In this document: piece after piece, positions 48,505 to 61,730 of the stretch | How positions within the stretch are numbered: position 1 is the first letter of the stretch | Layout of the letters: every line of letters starts with the position of its first letter | Assembly: GCF_964656455.1 (NCBI RefSeq) | Contig: NC_135715.1 | Span: forward strand, 81,508,414-81,572,413 | Source: Halichoerus grypus | Taxonomy: Eukaryota > Chordata > Mammalia > Carnivora > Phocidae | Reading direction: 5' to 3' | Length of the DNA stretch: 64,000 nucleotides | The notes under the pieces: generated by a model | Seen by the model: the letters and a program-made list of their open reading frames with translations, nothing else | Database searches by the model: none | What the model was told of the DNA's origin: nothing | Made by a program: the position numbers and the translations under genes

Positions 48505-51500
48505 ATAGCTGCCTCCTGCCCATGCTTATTTCTGCCTCGGAATTCTGCTGGGACTCATTCCCCAGGTTTGCACTCAAGCAGAGTTGAAAATCCTGCCACC
48601 CTGTGGAGAGGCGAATGAGCTGAAGCTGGGATTCTTGACCGGCTTCTTTCTGCCAAAACAGTGTGGAGCACTTAGCATTCCTATGCACACATGGAGCAGT
48701 AGTGTTAGCTTCAGGTAACAAGAGCTGAGTCGAGAGGTGCCTTCTGGCCCGGACTTCTTCTCCCTCGGTCTCACGTAAGGAACCCGTTCCCCAGGCTCTC
48801 ACCCACGGTAGCCTGGAAAGTGCTTCCTCCCTCAGAGACGTGGATGGTAGCTAAAGCACGATTTCTCTACCGTGTTGTTTCTTCGAGTTAGAACGCTAGC
48901 TATTAGACTGCCATGCAAATGTGGGGCTGCCGTGCTAGCTTGGTCAAACACATGGGGAGTCGTGTTCTGCCTTTCGCAGGGGCCTGAGTCTCACTCGCAA
49001 AAAGCTTTGGACTCCCTTGCAGTGCTCTCACGCACGCACACCACAAAATGCTGCCACCCTCAGGAGCAGCTGTTTTACCTGCAGCACAGGCTCTCAACCG
49101 AGTTTTTCCTTCGAGTTAGGTGGCTGTGTTTAAGGCGGCGCACACACCCTCTCGAATGGTACTAGCCCCATAACCAGGATGTGAGTTAAGAGCTGCCTTC
49201 TGTACCGGCCTGTCTCTCCCCCGATATTACGATATTGAAACCGTCCCCAGGCTCTCAGCCACAGTACACCCTAAACTGCTCCGCCCACAGAGAGGTCGAC
49301 GGTAGCTAAAGCACGGTTTCTCTACAGTGTTGTTTCTTCGAGTTAGAACGCTAGCTATTAGACTGCCATGCAAATGTGGGGCTGCCGTTTTAGCTTGGTC
49401 AAACACATGGGGAGTCGTGTTCTGCCTTTTGCTGGGGCCTGAGTCTCACTCGCAAAAAGCTTTGGACTCCCTTGCACTACTCTCACGCACGCACACAACA
49501 AAATGCTGCCACCCTCAGGAGCACCTGTTTTACCTGAAGCACAGGCTCTCAATCAAGTTTTCCTTCGAGTTAGGTGGCTGTGTTGAAGCCTGCACACACA
49601 CCCTGGCGAACGGTACCAGCCCCATAACCATGATGTGTGTTGAGAGCTGCCTTCTGTACCGGCCTGCCTCTCCCCGATATTATGATATTGAAACTGTGCC
49701 CAGGCTCTCAGCCACAGTACACCCTAAACTGCTTCGCCCACAGAGAGGTCGACAGTAGCTAAAGCACAGTTTCTCTGCTGTGTAGTTTCTTCGAGTTAGA
49801 ACGCTAGCTATTAGACTTCCATGCAAAAGTGGGGCTGCCGTGCTAGCGTGATGAAACACATGGGGAGTCGTGTTCTGCCTTTCGCTGGGGCCTGAGTCTC
49901 ACTCGCAAAAAGCTTTGGACTTCCTTGCAGTGCTCTCACGCACGCACACAACAAAATGCTGCCACCCTCAGGAGCAGCTGTTTGACCTGACGCACAAGCT
50001 CTGAACCGAGATTTTCCTTCGAGTTAGGTGGCTGTGTTTACCCTGGGCAACGGTACTAGCCCCATAACCATGATGTGGGTTGAGAGCTGCCTTCTGTACC
50101 GGCCTGTCTCTCCCCCGATATTACGATATTGAAACCGTCCCCAGGCTCTCAGCCACAGTACACCCTAAACTGCTTCGCCCACAGAGAGGTCGACGGTAGC
50201 TAAAGCACGGTTTGTCTACAGTGTTGTTTGTTCGAGTTAGAAAGCTAGCTATTAGACTTCCATTCAAAAGTGGGGCCGCAGTAGTAGTTTCATGGAGCAA
50301 GTGGGGAGTCGTGTTCTGGCTTCTTCCGGGGCCTGGGTCTCACAAGGAAAATGGTTTTGGACTCACTTGCTGTGCACTCACGCATGCACACCACACAATG
50401 CGTCCACCCTGACGCATGGCTCTTTCAGCCGAAGCAGGAATTCCCTACAGAGTTGTTCCTTTGAGTTAGGTGGTTGGCTTATGGCCTGCAGGCACACCCG
50501 GGGCAAGGGGACTAGCCTCATAAACAAGAGGTGAGTTGAGAGCTGCCTTCCGCACCGGCCTGTTTCTCACTCCATTTCACGTATGGGACCCTTTCCCCGG
50601 TCTCTCATACACGAGCACTATACAACTCCTGCGGCTTCAGGAACGGCAATGGTAGCTAAAGCGCAGTAAGGCTACAGCATTGATTCTTGGTGTTAGTAGC
50701 CTGGTAGGCGAATGAGCTGCAGCTGGGATTCTTTACAGACTTGTTTCTTCCCAGTCAGGGTCGAGCACATAGCATTCCAAGCACACATGGAGCAGTAGTC
50801 TTAGCTTCAGGTAGCAAGAGCTGAGTCCAGAGGTGCCTTCTGCCCGGACCTATTTCTCCCTTGGTTTCACGTATGGAACCCGTTCCCCAGGCTCTCAGCC
50901 ACGGTACTCCGTGTAATGCTTCCTCCGTCTAGAGGTCGACGGTAGCTAAAGCACGGTTTCTCTACAGTGTTGTTTCTTCGAGTGAGAACACTAGCTGTTA
51001 GACTTCCATGCAAAAGTGGGGCTGCCGTGCTAGCGTGATGAAACACATGGGGAGTCGTGTTCTGCCTTCTGCTGGGGCCTGAGGCTCATTCACAAAAAGC
51101 TTTGGACTCCCTTGCAGTGCTCTCATGCACGCACACAACAAAATGCTTCCACCCTCAGGAGCGGCTCTTTTAGCTGAAGCATGGATTCTCCAGCGAGTTT
51201 TTCCTTCGAGTTAGGCAGTTTTCATGAAGCCTGCACACACACCCGGGGCAACGGTACTAGCCCCATAACCATGGTTTGAGTTGAGAGCTGCCTTCTCTCC
51301 GGCCTGTCTCTCCCTCGATTTCACGAAACGGAACCCGTCCCCAGGCTCTCACCCACCGTACACCCTAAACTGCTTCCTCCCACATAGAGGTCGTCGGTAG
51401 CTAAAGCACGGTTTCTCTTCAGTGTTGTTTCTCCGAGTTAGAACGCTTGCTATGAATGTCCACAATAGCCAAACTGTGGAAAGAGCCATGTCCACCAACA

Positions 51501-52913
51501 GATGAATGGATAAAGAAGAGGGGGTATATATATATACAATGGAATATTATGCAGCCATCAAAAGGAATGAGATCTTGCCATCTGCAACGACGTGGATGGA
51601 ACTGGAGGGTATCATGCTGAGCGAAATAAGTCAAACCGAGAAAGACATGTATCATATGACCTCACTGATATGAGGAATTCTTAATCTCAGGAAACAAACT
51701 GAGGGTTGCTAGAGTGGGGGGTGGGGTGGGAGGGATGGGGTCACTGGGTGTTGGACACTGTGGAGGGTATGTGTTCTGGTAAGCGCTGTGAATTGTGCAA
51801 GACTGTTGAATCTCAGATCTGTACCTCTGAAACAAATAATGCAATATATGTTAAGAAAGAAAAAAAGAAGAAGAAGAATGTAGCAGGAGGGGAAGAATGA
51901 AGGGGGGAAAATCGGAGGGGGAGAAGAACCATGAGAGATGATGGACTCTGAAAAACAAACTGAGGGTTCTAGAGGGGAGGGGGCTGGGAGGATGGCTTAG
52001 CCTGGTGATGGGTATTGAGCAGGGCACGTTCTGCATGGAGCACTGGGTGTTATGCACAAACAATGAATCATGGAACACTATATCTAAAACTAATGATGTA
52101 ATGTATGGGGATTAACATAACAATAAAAACATTAAATAATAATTAAAAAAAAGAACGCTTGCTATTAGACTTCCATGCAAAAGTGGGGCCGCAGTGCTAG
52201 CCTCAGGAAACAAGTGGGGAGTCATGTTCTGCCTTCTGCCGGGGCCTGAGTCCCACACGGAAAATGGGTCTGGACTCACTTGCAGTGCGCTCACGCATGC
52301 ACACAGCAAAATGCGTCCACCCTCCGGCATGGCTACTTTAGCCGAAGCAGGAAATCTCTACAGAGTTGTTCCTTTGAGTTAGGTGGTTGGCTTTAGCCCT
52401 GCAGGCACACCCGGGGCAAGGGTACTAGCCTCATAAACAAGAGGTGAGTTGAGAACTGCCTTCCGCTCCGGCCTGTTTCTCACTCCATTTCACGTATGGG
52501 ACCCTTTCCCCGGGCTCTCAGACAGACACGAGCACTGTCAAATTCCTCTGGCTTCAGGAACGGCAATGTTAACTCAAGCGCAGTAACTCTATAGCATTGA
52601 TTCTTGGTGTTAGTAGCCTGGGAACTAGGCTTCCAGGCACACAGGGTACAGCAGTGCTAATCTCCTCAAACAAGAGGGGAGTCGACAGCAGCCTTCCTTC
52701 CAGGCCTGCTTCTCACTCCGAGTTACGTTTAGGTTCCATTTCTCATGCTTTCACAAAAACACACAACAGATGAAGTGCACGCTCAGGAAGGGCGATCTTT
52801 GCTGAGGCACGGGTCCTCCGCACTTTTGTTCCTTTCCGTTGGGTGGATGGCACTTAGGACTACACGCACACACGGGAGAGCCGATCTAGTTTCCCGAAAC
52901 AAGAGTTGAGTCG
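48505..52913. repeat. Macrosatellite unit 12 (4409 bp)
   Basis: Right half of the block repeated at +8817. TT at 49389-49390, A at 49754, A at 49768 and C at 50426 are all matched in unit 14. One extra C in the run near 49211 explains the 4409-bp length. Confidence 0.95.
51456..52151 (+). mobile_element. L1 fragment, unit 12
   Basis: 696 bp, (TA)6, left target copy gctatga. Confidence 0.92.
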
Positions 52914-55900
52914 ATAGCTGCCTCCTGCCCATGCTTATTTCTGCCTCGGAATTCTGCTGGGACTCATTCCCCAGGTTTGCACTCAAGCAGAGTTGAAAAT
53001 CCTGCCACCCTGTGGAGAGGCGAATGAGCTGAAGCTGGGATTCTTGACCGGCTTCTTTCTGCCAAAACAGTGTGGAGCACTTAGCATTCCTATGCACACA
53101 TGGAGCAGTAGTGTTAGCTTCAGGTAACAAGAGCTGAGTCGAGAGGTGCCTTCTGGCCCGGACTTCTTCTCCCTCGGTCTCACGTAAGGAACCCGTTCCC
53201 CAGGCTCTCACCCACGGTAGCCTGGAAAGTGCTTCCTCCCTCAGAGACGTGGATGGTAGCTAAAGCACGATTTCTCTACCGTGTTGTTTCTTCGAGTTAG
53301 AACGCTAGCTCTTAGACTGCCATGCAAATGTGGGGCTGCCGTGCTAGCTTGGTCAAACACATGGGGAGTCGTGTTCTGCCTTTCGCAGGGGCCTGAGTCT
53401 CACTCGCAAAAAGCTTTGGACTCCCTTGCAGTGCTCTCACGCACGCACACCACAAAATGCTGCCACCCTCAGGAGCAGCTGTTTTACCTGCAGCACAGGC
53501 TCTCAACCGAGTTTTTCCTTCGAGTTAGGTGGCTGTGTTTAAGGCGGCACACACACCCTCTCGAATGGTACTAGCCCCATAACCAGGATGTGAGTTAAGA
53601 GCTGCCTTCTGTACCGGCCTGTCTCTCCCCGATATTACGATATTGAAACCGTCCCCAGGCTCTCAGCCACAGTACACCCTAAACTGCTCCGCCCACAGAG
53701 AGGTCGACGGTAGCTAAAGCACGGTTTCTCTACAGTGTTGTTTCTTCGAGTTAGAACGCTAGCTATTAGACTGCCATGCAAATGTGGGGCTGCCGTGCTA
53801 GCTTGGTCAAACACATGGGGAGTCGTGTTCTGCCTTTTGCTGGGGCCTGAGTCTCACTCGCAAAAAGCTTTGGACTCCCTTGCACTACTCTCACGCACGC
53901 ACACAACAAAATGCTGCCACCCTCAGGAGCACCTGTTTTACCTGAAGCACAGGCTCTCAATCGAGTTTTCCTTCGAGTTAGGTGGCTGTGTTGAAGCCTG
54001 CACACACACCCTGGCGAACGGTACCAGCCCCATAACCATGATGTGTGTTGAGAGCTGCCTTCTGTACCGGCCTGCCTCTCCCCGATATTATGATATTGAA
54101 ACTGTGCCCAGGCTCTCAGCCACAGTACACCCTAAACTGCTTCGCCCACAGAGAGGTCGACGGTAGCTAAAGCACGGTTTCTCTGCTGTGTAGTTTCTTC
54201 GAGTTAGAACGCTAGCTATTAGACTTCCATGCAAAAGTGGGGCTGCCGTGCTAGCGTGATGAAACACATGGGGAGTCGTGTTCTGCCTTTCGCTGGGGCC
54301 TGAGTCTCACTCGCAAAAAGCTTTGGACTTCCTTGCAGTGCTCTCACGCACGCACACAACAAAATGCTGCCACCCTCAGGAGCAGCTGTTTGACCTGACG
54401 CACAAGCTCTGAACCGAGATTTTCCTTCGAGTTAGGTGGCTGTGTTTACCCTGGGCAACGGTACTAGCCCCATAACCATGATGTGGGTTGAGAGCTGCCT
54501 TCTGTACCGGCCTGTCTCTCCCCCGATATTACGATATTGAAACCGTCCCCAGGCTCTCAGCCACAGTACACCCTAAACTGCTTCGCCCACAGAGAGGTCG
54601 ACGGTAGCTAAAGCACGGTTTGTCTACAGTGTTGTTTGTTCGAGTTAGAAAGCTAGCTATTAGACTTCCATTCAAAAGTGGGGCCGCAGTAGTAGTTTCA
54701 TGGAGCAAGTGGGGAGTCGTGTTCTGGCTTCTTCCGGGGCCTGGGTCTCACAAGGAAAATGGTTTTGGACTCACTTGCTGTGCACTCACGCATGCACACC
54801 ACACAATGCGTCCACCCTGACGCATGGCTCTTTTAGCCGAAGCAGGAATTCCCTACAGAGTTGTTCCTTTGAGTTAGGTGGTTGGCTTATGGCCTGCAGG
54901 CACACCCGGGGCAAGGGGACTAGCCTCATAAACAAGAGGTGAGTTGAGAGCTGCCTTCCGCACCGGCCTGTTTCTCACTCCATTTCACGTATGGGACCCT
55001 TTCCCCGGTCTCTCATACACGACCACTATACAACTCCTGCGGCTTCAGGAACGGCAATGGTAGCTAAAGCGCAGTAAGGCTACAGCATTGATTCTTGGTG
55101 TTAGTAGCCTGGTAGGCGAATGAGCTGCAGCTGGGATTCTTTACAGACTTGTTTCTTCCCAGTCAGGGTCGAGCACATAGCATTCCAAGCACACATGGAG
55201 CAGTAGTCTTAGCTTCAGGTAGCAAGAGCTGAGTCCAGAGGTGCCTTCTGCCCGGACCTATTTCTCCCTTGGTTTCACGTATGGAACCCGTTCCCCAGGC
55301 TCTCAGCCACGGTACTCCGTGTAATGCTTCCTCCGTCTAGAGGTCGACGGTAGCTAAAGCACGGTTTCTCTACAGTGTTGTTTCTTCGAGTGAGAACACT
55401 AGCTGTTAGACTTCCATGCAAAAGTGGGGCTGCCGTGCTAGCGTGATGAAACACATGGGGAGTCGTGTTCTGCCTTCTGCTGGGGCCTGAGGCTCATTCA
55501 CAAAAAGCTTTGGACTCCCTTGCAGTGCTCTCATGCACGCACACAACAAAATGCTTCCACCCTCAGGAGCGGCTCTTTTAGCTGAAGCATGGATTCTCCA
55601 GCGAGTTTTTCCTTCGAGTTAGGCAGTTTTCATGAAGCCTGCACACACACCCGGGGCAACGGTACTAGCCCCATAACCATGGTTTGAGTTGAGAGCTGCC
55701 TTCTCTCCGGCCTGTCTCTCCCTCGATTTCACGAAACGGAACCCGTCCCCAGGCTCTCACCCACCGTACACCCTAAACTGCTTCCTCCCACATAGAGGTC
55801 GTCGGTAGCTAAAGCACGGTTTCTCTTCAGTGTTGTTTCTCCGAGTTAGAACGCTTGCTATGAATGTCCACAATAGCCAAACTGTGGAAAGAGCCATGTC

Positions 55901-57321
55901 CACCAACAGATGAATGGATAAAGAAGAGGGGGTATATATATATACAATGGAATATTATGCAGCCATCAAAAGGAATGAGATCTTGCCATCTGCAACGACG
56001 TGGATGGAACTGGAGGGTATCATGCTGAGCGAAATAAGTCAAACCGAGAAAGACATGTATCATATGACCTCACTGATATGAGGAATTCTTAATCTCAGGA
56101 AACAAACTGAGGGTTGCTAGAGTGGGGGGTGGGGTGGGAGGGATGGGGTCACTGGGTGTTGGACACTGTGGAGGGTATGTGTTCTGGTAAGCGCTGTGAA
56201 TTGTGCAAGACTGTTGAATCTCAGATCTGTACCTCTGAAACAAATAATGCAATATATGTTAAGAAAGAAAAAAAGAAGAAGAAGAATGTAGCAGGAGGGG
56301 AAGAATGAAGGGGGGAAAATCGGAGGGGGAGAAGAACCATGAGAGATGATGGACTCTGAAAAACAAACTGAGGGTTCTAGAGGGGAGGGGGCTGGGAGGA
56401 TGGCTTAGCCTGGTGATGGGTATTGAGCAGGGCACGTTCTGCATGGAGCACTGGGTGTTATGCACAAACAATGAATCATGGAACACTATATCTAAAACTA
56501 ATGATGTAATGTATGGGGATTAACATAACAATAAAAACATTAAATAATAATTAAAAAAAAGAACGCTTGCTATTAGACTTCCATGCAAAAGTGGGGCCGC
56601 AGTGCTAGCCTCAGGAAACAAGTGGGGAGTCATGTTCTGCCTTCTGCCGGGGCCTGAGTCCCACACGGAAAATGGGTCTGGACTCACTTGCAGTGCGCTC
56701 ACGCATGCACACAGCAAAATGCGTCCACCCTCCGGCATGGCTACTTTAGCCAAAGCAGGAAATCTCTACAGAGTTGTTCCTTTGAGTTAGGTGGTTGGCT
56801 TTAGCCCTGCAGGCACACCCGGGGCAAGGGTACTAGCCTCATAAACAAGAGGTGAGTTGAGAACTGCCTTCCGCTCCGGCCTGTTTCTCACTCCATTTCA
56901 CGTATGGGACCCTTTCCCCGGGCTCTCAGACAGACACGAGCACTGTCAAATTCCTCTGGCTTCAGGAACGGCAATGTTAACTCAAGCGCAGTAACTCTAT
57001 AGCATTGATTCTTGGTGTTAGTAGCCTGGGAACTAGGCTTCCAGGCACACAGGGTACAGCAGTGCTAATCTCCTCAAACAAGAGGGGAGTCGACAGCAGC
57101 CTTCCTTCCAGGCCTGCTTCTCACTCCGAGTTACGTTTAGGTTCCATTTCTCATGCTTTCACAAAAACACACAACAGATGAAGTGCACGCTCAGGAAGGG
57201 CGATCTTTGCTGAGGCACGGGTCCTCCGCACTTTTGTTTCTTTCCGTTGGGTGGATGGCACTTAGGACTACACGCACACACGGGAGAGCCGATCTAGTTT
57301 CCCGAAACAAGAGTTGAGTCG
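52914..57321. repeat. Macrosatellite unit 13 (4408 bp)
   Basis: Near-perfect copy of unit 11: C at 53311, A at 56752 and T at 57239 all sit 8817 bp from their partners. The only difference I noticed is A at 54309 against G at 45492. Confidence 0.95.
55864..56559 (+). mobile_element. L1 fragment, unit 13
   Basis: 696 bp, (TA)6, left target copy gctatga. Confidence 0.92.
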
Positions 57322-60300
57322 ATAGCTGCCTCCTGCCCATGCTTATTTCTGCCTCGGAATTCTGCTGGGACTCATTCCCCAGGTTTGCACTCAAGCAGAG
57401 TTGAAAATCCTGCCACCCTGTGGAGAGGCGAATGAGCTGAAGCTGGGATTCTTGACCGGCTTCTTTCTGCCAAAACAGTGTGGAGCACTTAGCATTCCTA
57501 TGCACACATGGAGCAGTAGTGTTAGCTTCAGGTAACAAGAGCTGAGTCGAGAGGTGCCTTCTGGCCCGGACTTCTTCTCCCTCGGTCTCACGTAAGGAAC
57601 CCGTTCCCCAGGCTCTCACCCACGGTAGCCTGGAAAGTGCTTCCTCCCTCAGAGACGTGGATGGTAGCTAAAGCACGATTTCTCTACCGTGTTGTTTCTT
57701 CGAGTTAGAACGCTAGCTATTAGACTGCCATGCAAATGTGGGGCTGCCGTGCTAGCTTGGTCAAACACATGGGGAGTCGTGTTCTGCCTTTCGCAGGGGC
57801 CTGAGTCTCACTCGCAAAAAGCTTTGGACTCCCTTGCAGTGCTCTCACGCACGCACACCACAAAATGCTGCCACCCTCAGGAGCAGCTGTTTTACCTGCA
57901 GCACAGGCTCTCAACCGAGTTTTTCCTTCGAGTTAGGTGGCTGTGTTTAAGGCGGCGCACACACCCTCTCGAATGGTACTAGCCCCATAACCAGGATGTG
58001 AGTTAAGAGCTGCCTTCTGTACCGGCCTGTCTCTCCCCCGATATTACGATATTGAAACCGTCCCCAGGCTCTCAGCCACAGTACACCCTAAACTGCTCCG
58101 CCCACAGAGAGGTCGACGGTAGCTAAAGCACGGTTTCTCTACAGTGTTGTTTCTTCGAGTTAGAACGCTAGCTATTAGACTGCCATGCAAATGTGGGGCT
58201 GCCGTTTTAGCTTGGTCAAACACATGGGGAGTCGTGTTCTGCCTTTTGCTGGGGCCTGAGTCTCACTCGCAAAAAGCTTTGGACTCCCTTGCACTACTCT
58301 CACGCACGCACACAACAAAATGCTGCCACCCTCAGGAGCACCTGTTTTACCTGAAGCACAGGCTCTCAATCAAGTTTTCCTTCGAGTTAGGTGGCTGTGT
58401 TGAAGCCTGCACACACACCCTGGCGAACGGTACCAGCCCCATAACCATGATGTGTGTTGAGAGCTGCCTTCTGTACCGGCCTGCCTCTCCCCGATATTAT
58501 GATATTGAAACTGTGCCCAGGCTCTCAGCCACAGTACACCCTAAACTGCTTCGCCCACAGAGAGGTCGACAGTAGCTAAAGCACAGTTTCTCTGCTGTGT
58601 AGTTTCTTCGAGTTAGAACGCTAGCTATTAGACTTCCATGCAAAAGTGGGGCTGCCGTGCTAGCGTGATGAAACACATGGGGAGTCGTGTTCTGCCTTTC
58701 GCTGGGGCCTGAGTCTCACTCGCAAAAAGCTTTGGACTTCCTTGCAGTGCTCTCACGCACGCACACAACAAAATGCTGCCACCCTCAGGAGCAGCTGTTT
58801 GACCTGACGCACAAGCTCTGAACCGAGATTTTCCTTCGAGTTAGGTGGCTGTGTTTACCCTGGGCAACGGTACTAGCCCCATAACCATGATGTGGGTTGA
58901 GAGCTGCCTTCTGTACCGGCCTGTCTCTCCCCCGATATTACGATATTGAAACCGTCCCCAGGCTCTCAGCCACAGTACACCCTAAACTGCTTCGCCCACA
59001 GAGAGGTCGACGGTAGCTAAAGCACGGTTTGTCTACAGTGTTGTTTGTTCGAGTTAGAAAGCTAGCTATTAGACTTCCATTCAAAAGTGGGGCCGCAGTA
59101 GTAGTTTCATGGAGCAAGTGGGGAGTCGTGTTCTGGCTTCTTCCGGGGCCTGGGTCTCACAAGGAAAATGGTTTTGGACTCACTTGCTGTGCACTCACGC
59201 ATGCACACCACACAATGCGTCCACCCTGACGCATGGCTCTTTCAGCCGAAGCAGGAATTCCCTACAGAGTTGTTCCTTTGAGTTAGGTGGTTGGCTTATG
59301 GCCTGCAGGCACACCCGGGGCAAGGGGACTAGCCTCATAAACAAGAGGTGAGTTGAGAGCTGCCTTCCGCACCGGCCTGTTTCTCACTCCATTTCACGTA
59401 TGGGACCCTTTCCCCGGTCTCTCATACACGACCACTATACAACTCCTGCGGCTTCAGGAACGGCAATGGTAGCTAAAGCGCAGTAAGGCTACAGCATTGA
59501 TTCTTGGTGTTAGTAGCCTGGTAGGCGAATGAGCTGCAGCTGGGATTCTTTACAGACTTGTTTCTTCCCAGTCAGGGTCGAGCACATAGCATTCCAAGCA
59601 CACATGGAGCAGTAGTCTTAGCTTCAGGTAGCAAGAGCTGAGTCCAGAGGTGCCTTCTGCCCGGACCTATTTCTCCCTTGGTTTCACGTATGGAACCCGT
59701 TCCCCAGGCTCTCAGCCACGGTACTCCGTGTAATGCTTCCTCCGTCTAGAGGTCGACGGTAGCTAAAGCACGGTTTCTCTACAGTGTTGTTTCTTCGAGT
59801 GAGAACACTAGCTGTTAGACTTCCATGCAAAAGTGGGGCTGCCGTGCTAGCGTGATGAAACACATGGGGAGTCGTGTTCTGCCTTCTGCTGGGGCCTGAG
59901 GCTCATTCACAAAAAGCTTTGGACTCCCTTGCAGTGCTCTCATGCACGCACACAACAAAATGCTTCCACCCTCAGGAGCGGCTCTTTTAGCTGAAGCATG
60001 GATTCTCCAGCGAGTTTTTCCTTCGAGTTAGGCAGTTTTCATGAAGCCTGCACACACACCCGGGGCAACGGTACTAGCCCCATAACCATGGTTTGAGTTG
60101 AGAGCTGCCTTCTCTCCGGCCTGTCTCTCCCTCGATTTCACGAAACGGAACCCGTCCCCAGGCTCTCACCCACCGTACACCCTAAACTGCTTCCTCCCAC
60201 ATAGAGGTCGTCGGTAGCTAAAGCACGGTTTCTCTTCAGTGTTGTTTCTCCGAGTTAGAACGCTTGCTATGAATGTCCACAATAGCCAAACTGTGGAAAG

Positions 60301-61730
60301 AGCCATGTCCACCAACAGATGAATGGATAAAGAAGAGGGGGTATATATATATACAATGGAATATTATGCAGCCATCAAAAGGAATGAGATCTTGCCATCT
60401 GCAACGACGTGGATGGAACTGGAGGGTATCATGCTGAGCGAAATAAGTCAAACCGAGAAAGACATGTATCATATGACCTCACTGATATGAGGAATTCTTA
60501 ATCTCAGGAAACAAACTGAGGGTTGCTAGAGTGGGGGGTGGGGTGGGAGGGATGGGGTCACTGGGTGTTGGACACTGTGGAGGGTATGTGTTCTGGTAAG
60601 CGCTGTGAATTGTGCAAGACTGTTGAATCTCAGATCTGTACCTCTGAAACAAATAATGCAATATATGTTAAGAAAGAAAAAAAGAAGAAGAAGAATGTAG
60701 CAGGAGGGGAAGAATGAAGGGGGGAAAATCGGAGGGGGAGAAGAACCATGAGAGATGATGGACTCTGAAAAACAAACTGAGGGTTCTAGAGGGGAGGGGG
60801 CTGGGAGGATGGCTTAGCCTGGTGATGGGTATTGAGCAGGGCACGTTCTGCATGGAGCACTGGGTGTTATGCACAAACAATGAACCATGGAACACTATAT
60901 CTAAAACTAATGATGTAATGTATGGGGATTAACATAACAATAAAAACATTAAATAATAATTAAAAAAAAGAACGCTTGCTATTAGACTTCCATGCAAAAG
61001 TGGGGCCGCAGTGCTAGCCTCAGGAAACAAGTGGGGAGTCATGTTCTGCCTTCTGCCGGGGCCTGAGTCCCACACGGAAAATGGGTCTGGACTCGCTTGC
61101 AGTGCGCTCACGCATGCACACAGCAAAATGCGTCCACCCTCCGGCATGGCTACTTTAGCCGAAGCAGGAAATCTCTACAGAGTTGTTCCTTTGAGTTAGG
61201 TGGTTGGCTTTAGCCCTGCAGGCACACCCGGGGCAAGGGTACTAGCCTCATAAACAAGAGGTGAGTTGAGAACTGCCTTCCGCTCCGGCCTGTTTCTCAC
61301 TCCATTTCACCTATGGGACCCTTTCCCCGGGCTCTCAGACAGACACGAGCACTGTCAAATTCCTCTGGCTTCAGGAACGGCAATGTTAACTCAAGCGCAG
61401 TAACTCTATAGCATTGATTCTTGGTGTTAGTAGCCTGGGAACTAGGCTTCCGGGCACACAGGGTACAGCAGTGCTAATCTCCTCAAACAAGAGGGGAGTC
61501 GACAGCAGCCTTCCTTACAGGCCTGCTTCTCACTCCGAGTTACGTTTAGGTTCCATTTCTCATGCTTTCACAAAAACACACAACAGATGAAGTGCACGCT
61601 CAGGAAGGGCGATCTTTGCTGAGGCACGGGTCCTCCGCACTTTTGTTCCTTTCCGTTGGGTGGATGGCACTTAGGACTACACGCACACACGGGAGAGCCG
61701 ATCTAGTTTCCCGAAACAAGAGTTGAGTCG
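57322..61730. repeat. Macrosatellite unit 14 (4409 bp)
   Basis: Copy of unit 12 up to about 60.88 kb (TT at 58206-58207, A at 58571, A at 58585, C at 59243). One earlier difference was noticed, C at 59432 against G at 50615. After that come private changes at 60885, 61095, 61311, 61452 and 61517. Confidence 0.95.
60273..60968 (+). mobile_element. L1 fragment, unit 14
   Basis: 696 bp, (TA)6, left target copy gctatga. C at 60885 (tgaaccatgg) is private; other copies read tgaatcatgg. Confidence 0.92.
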
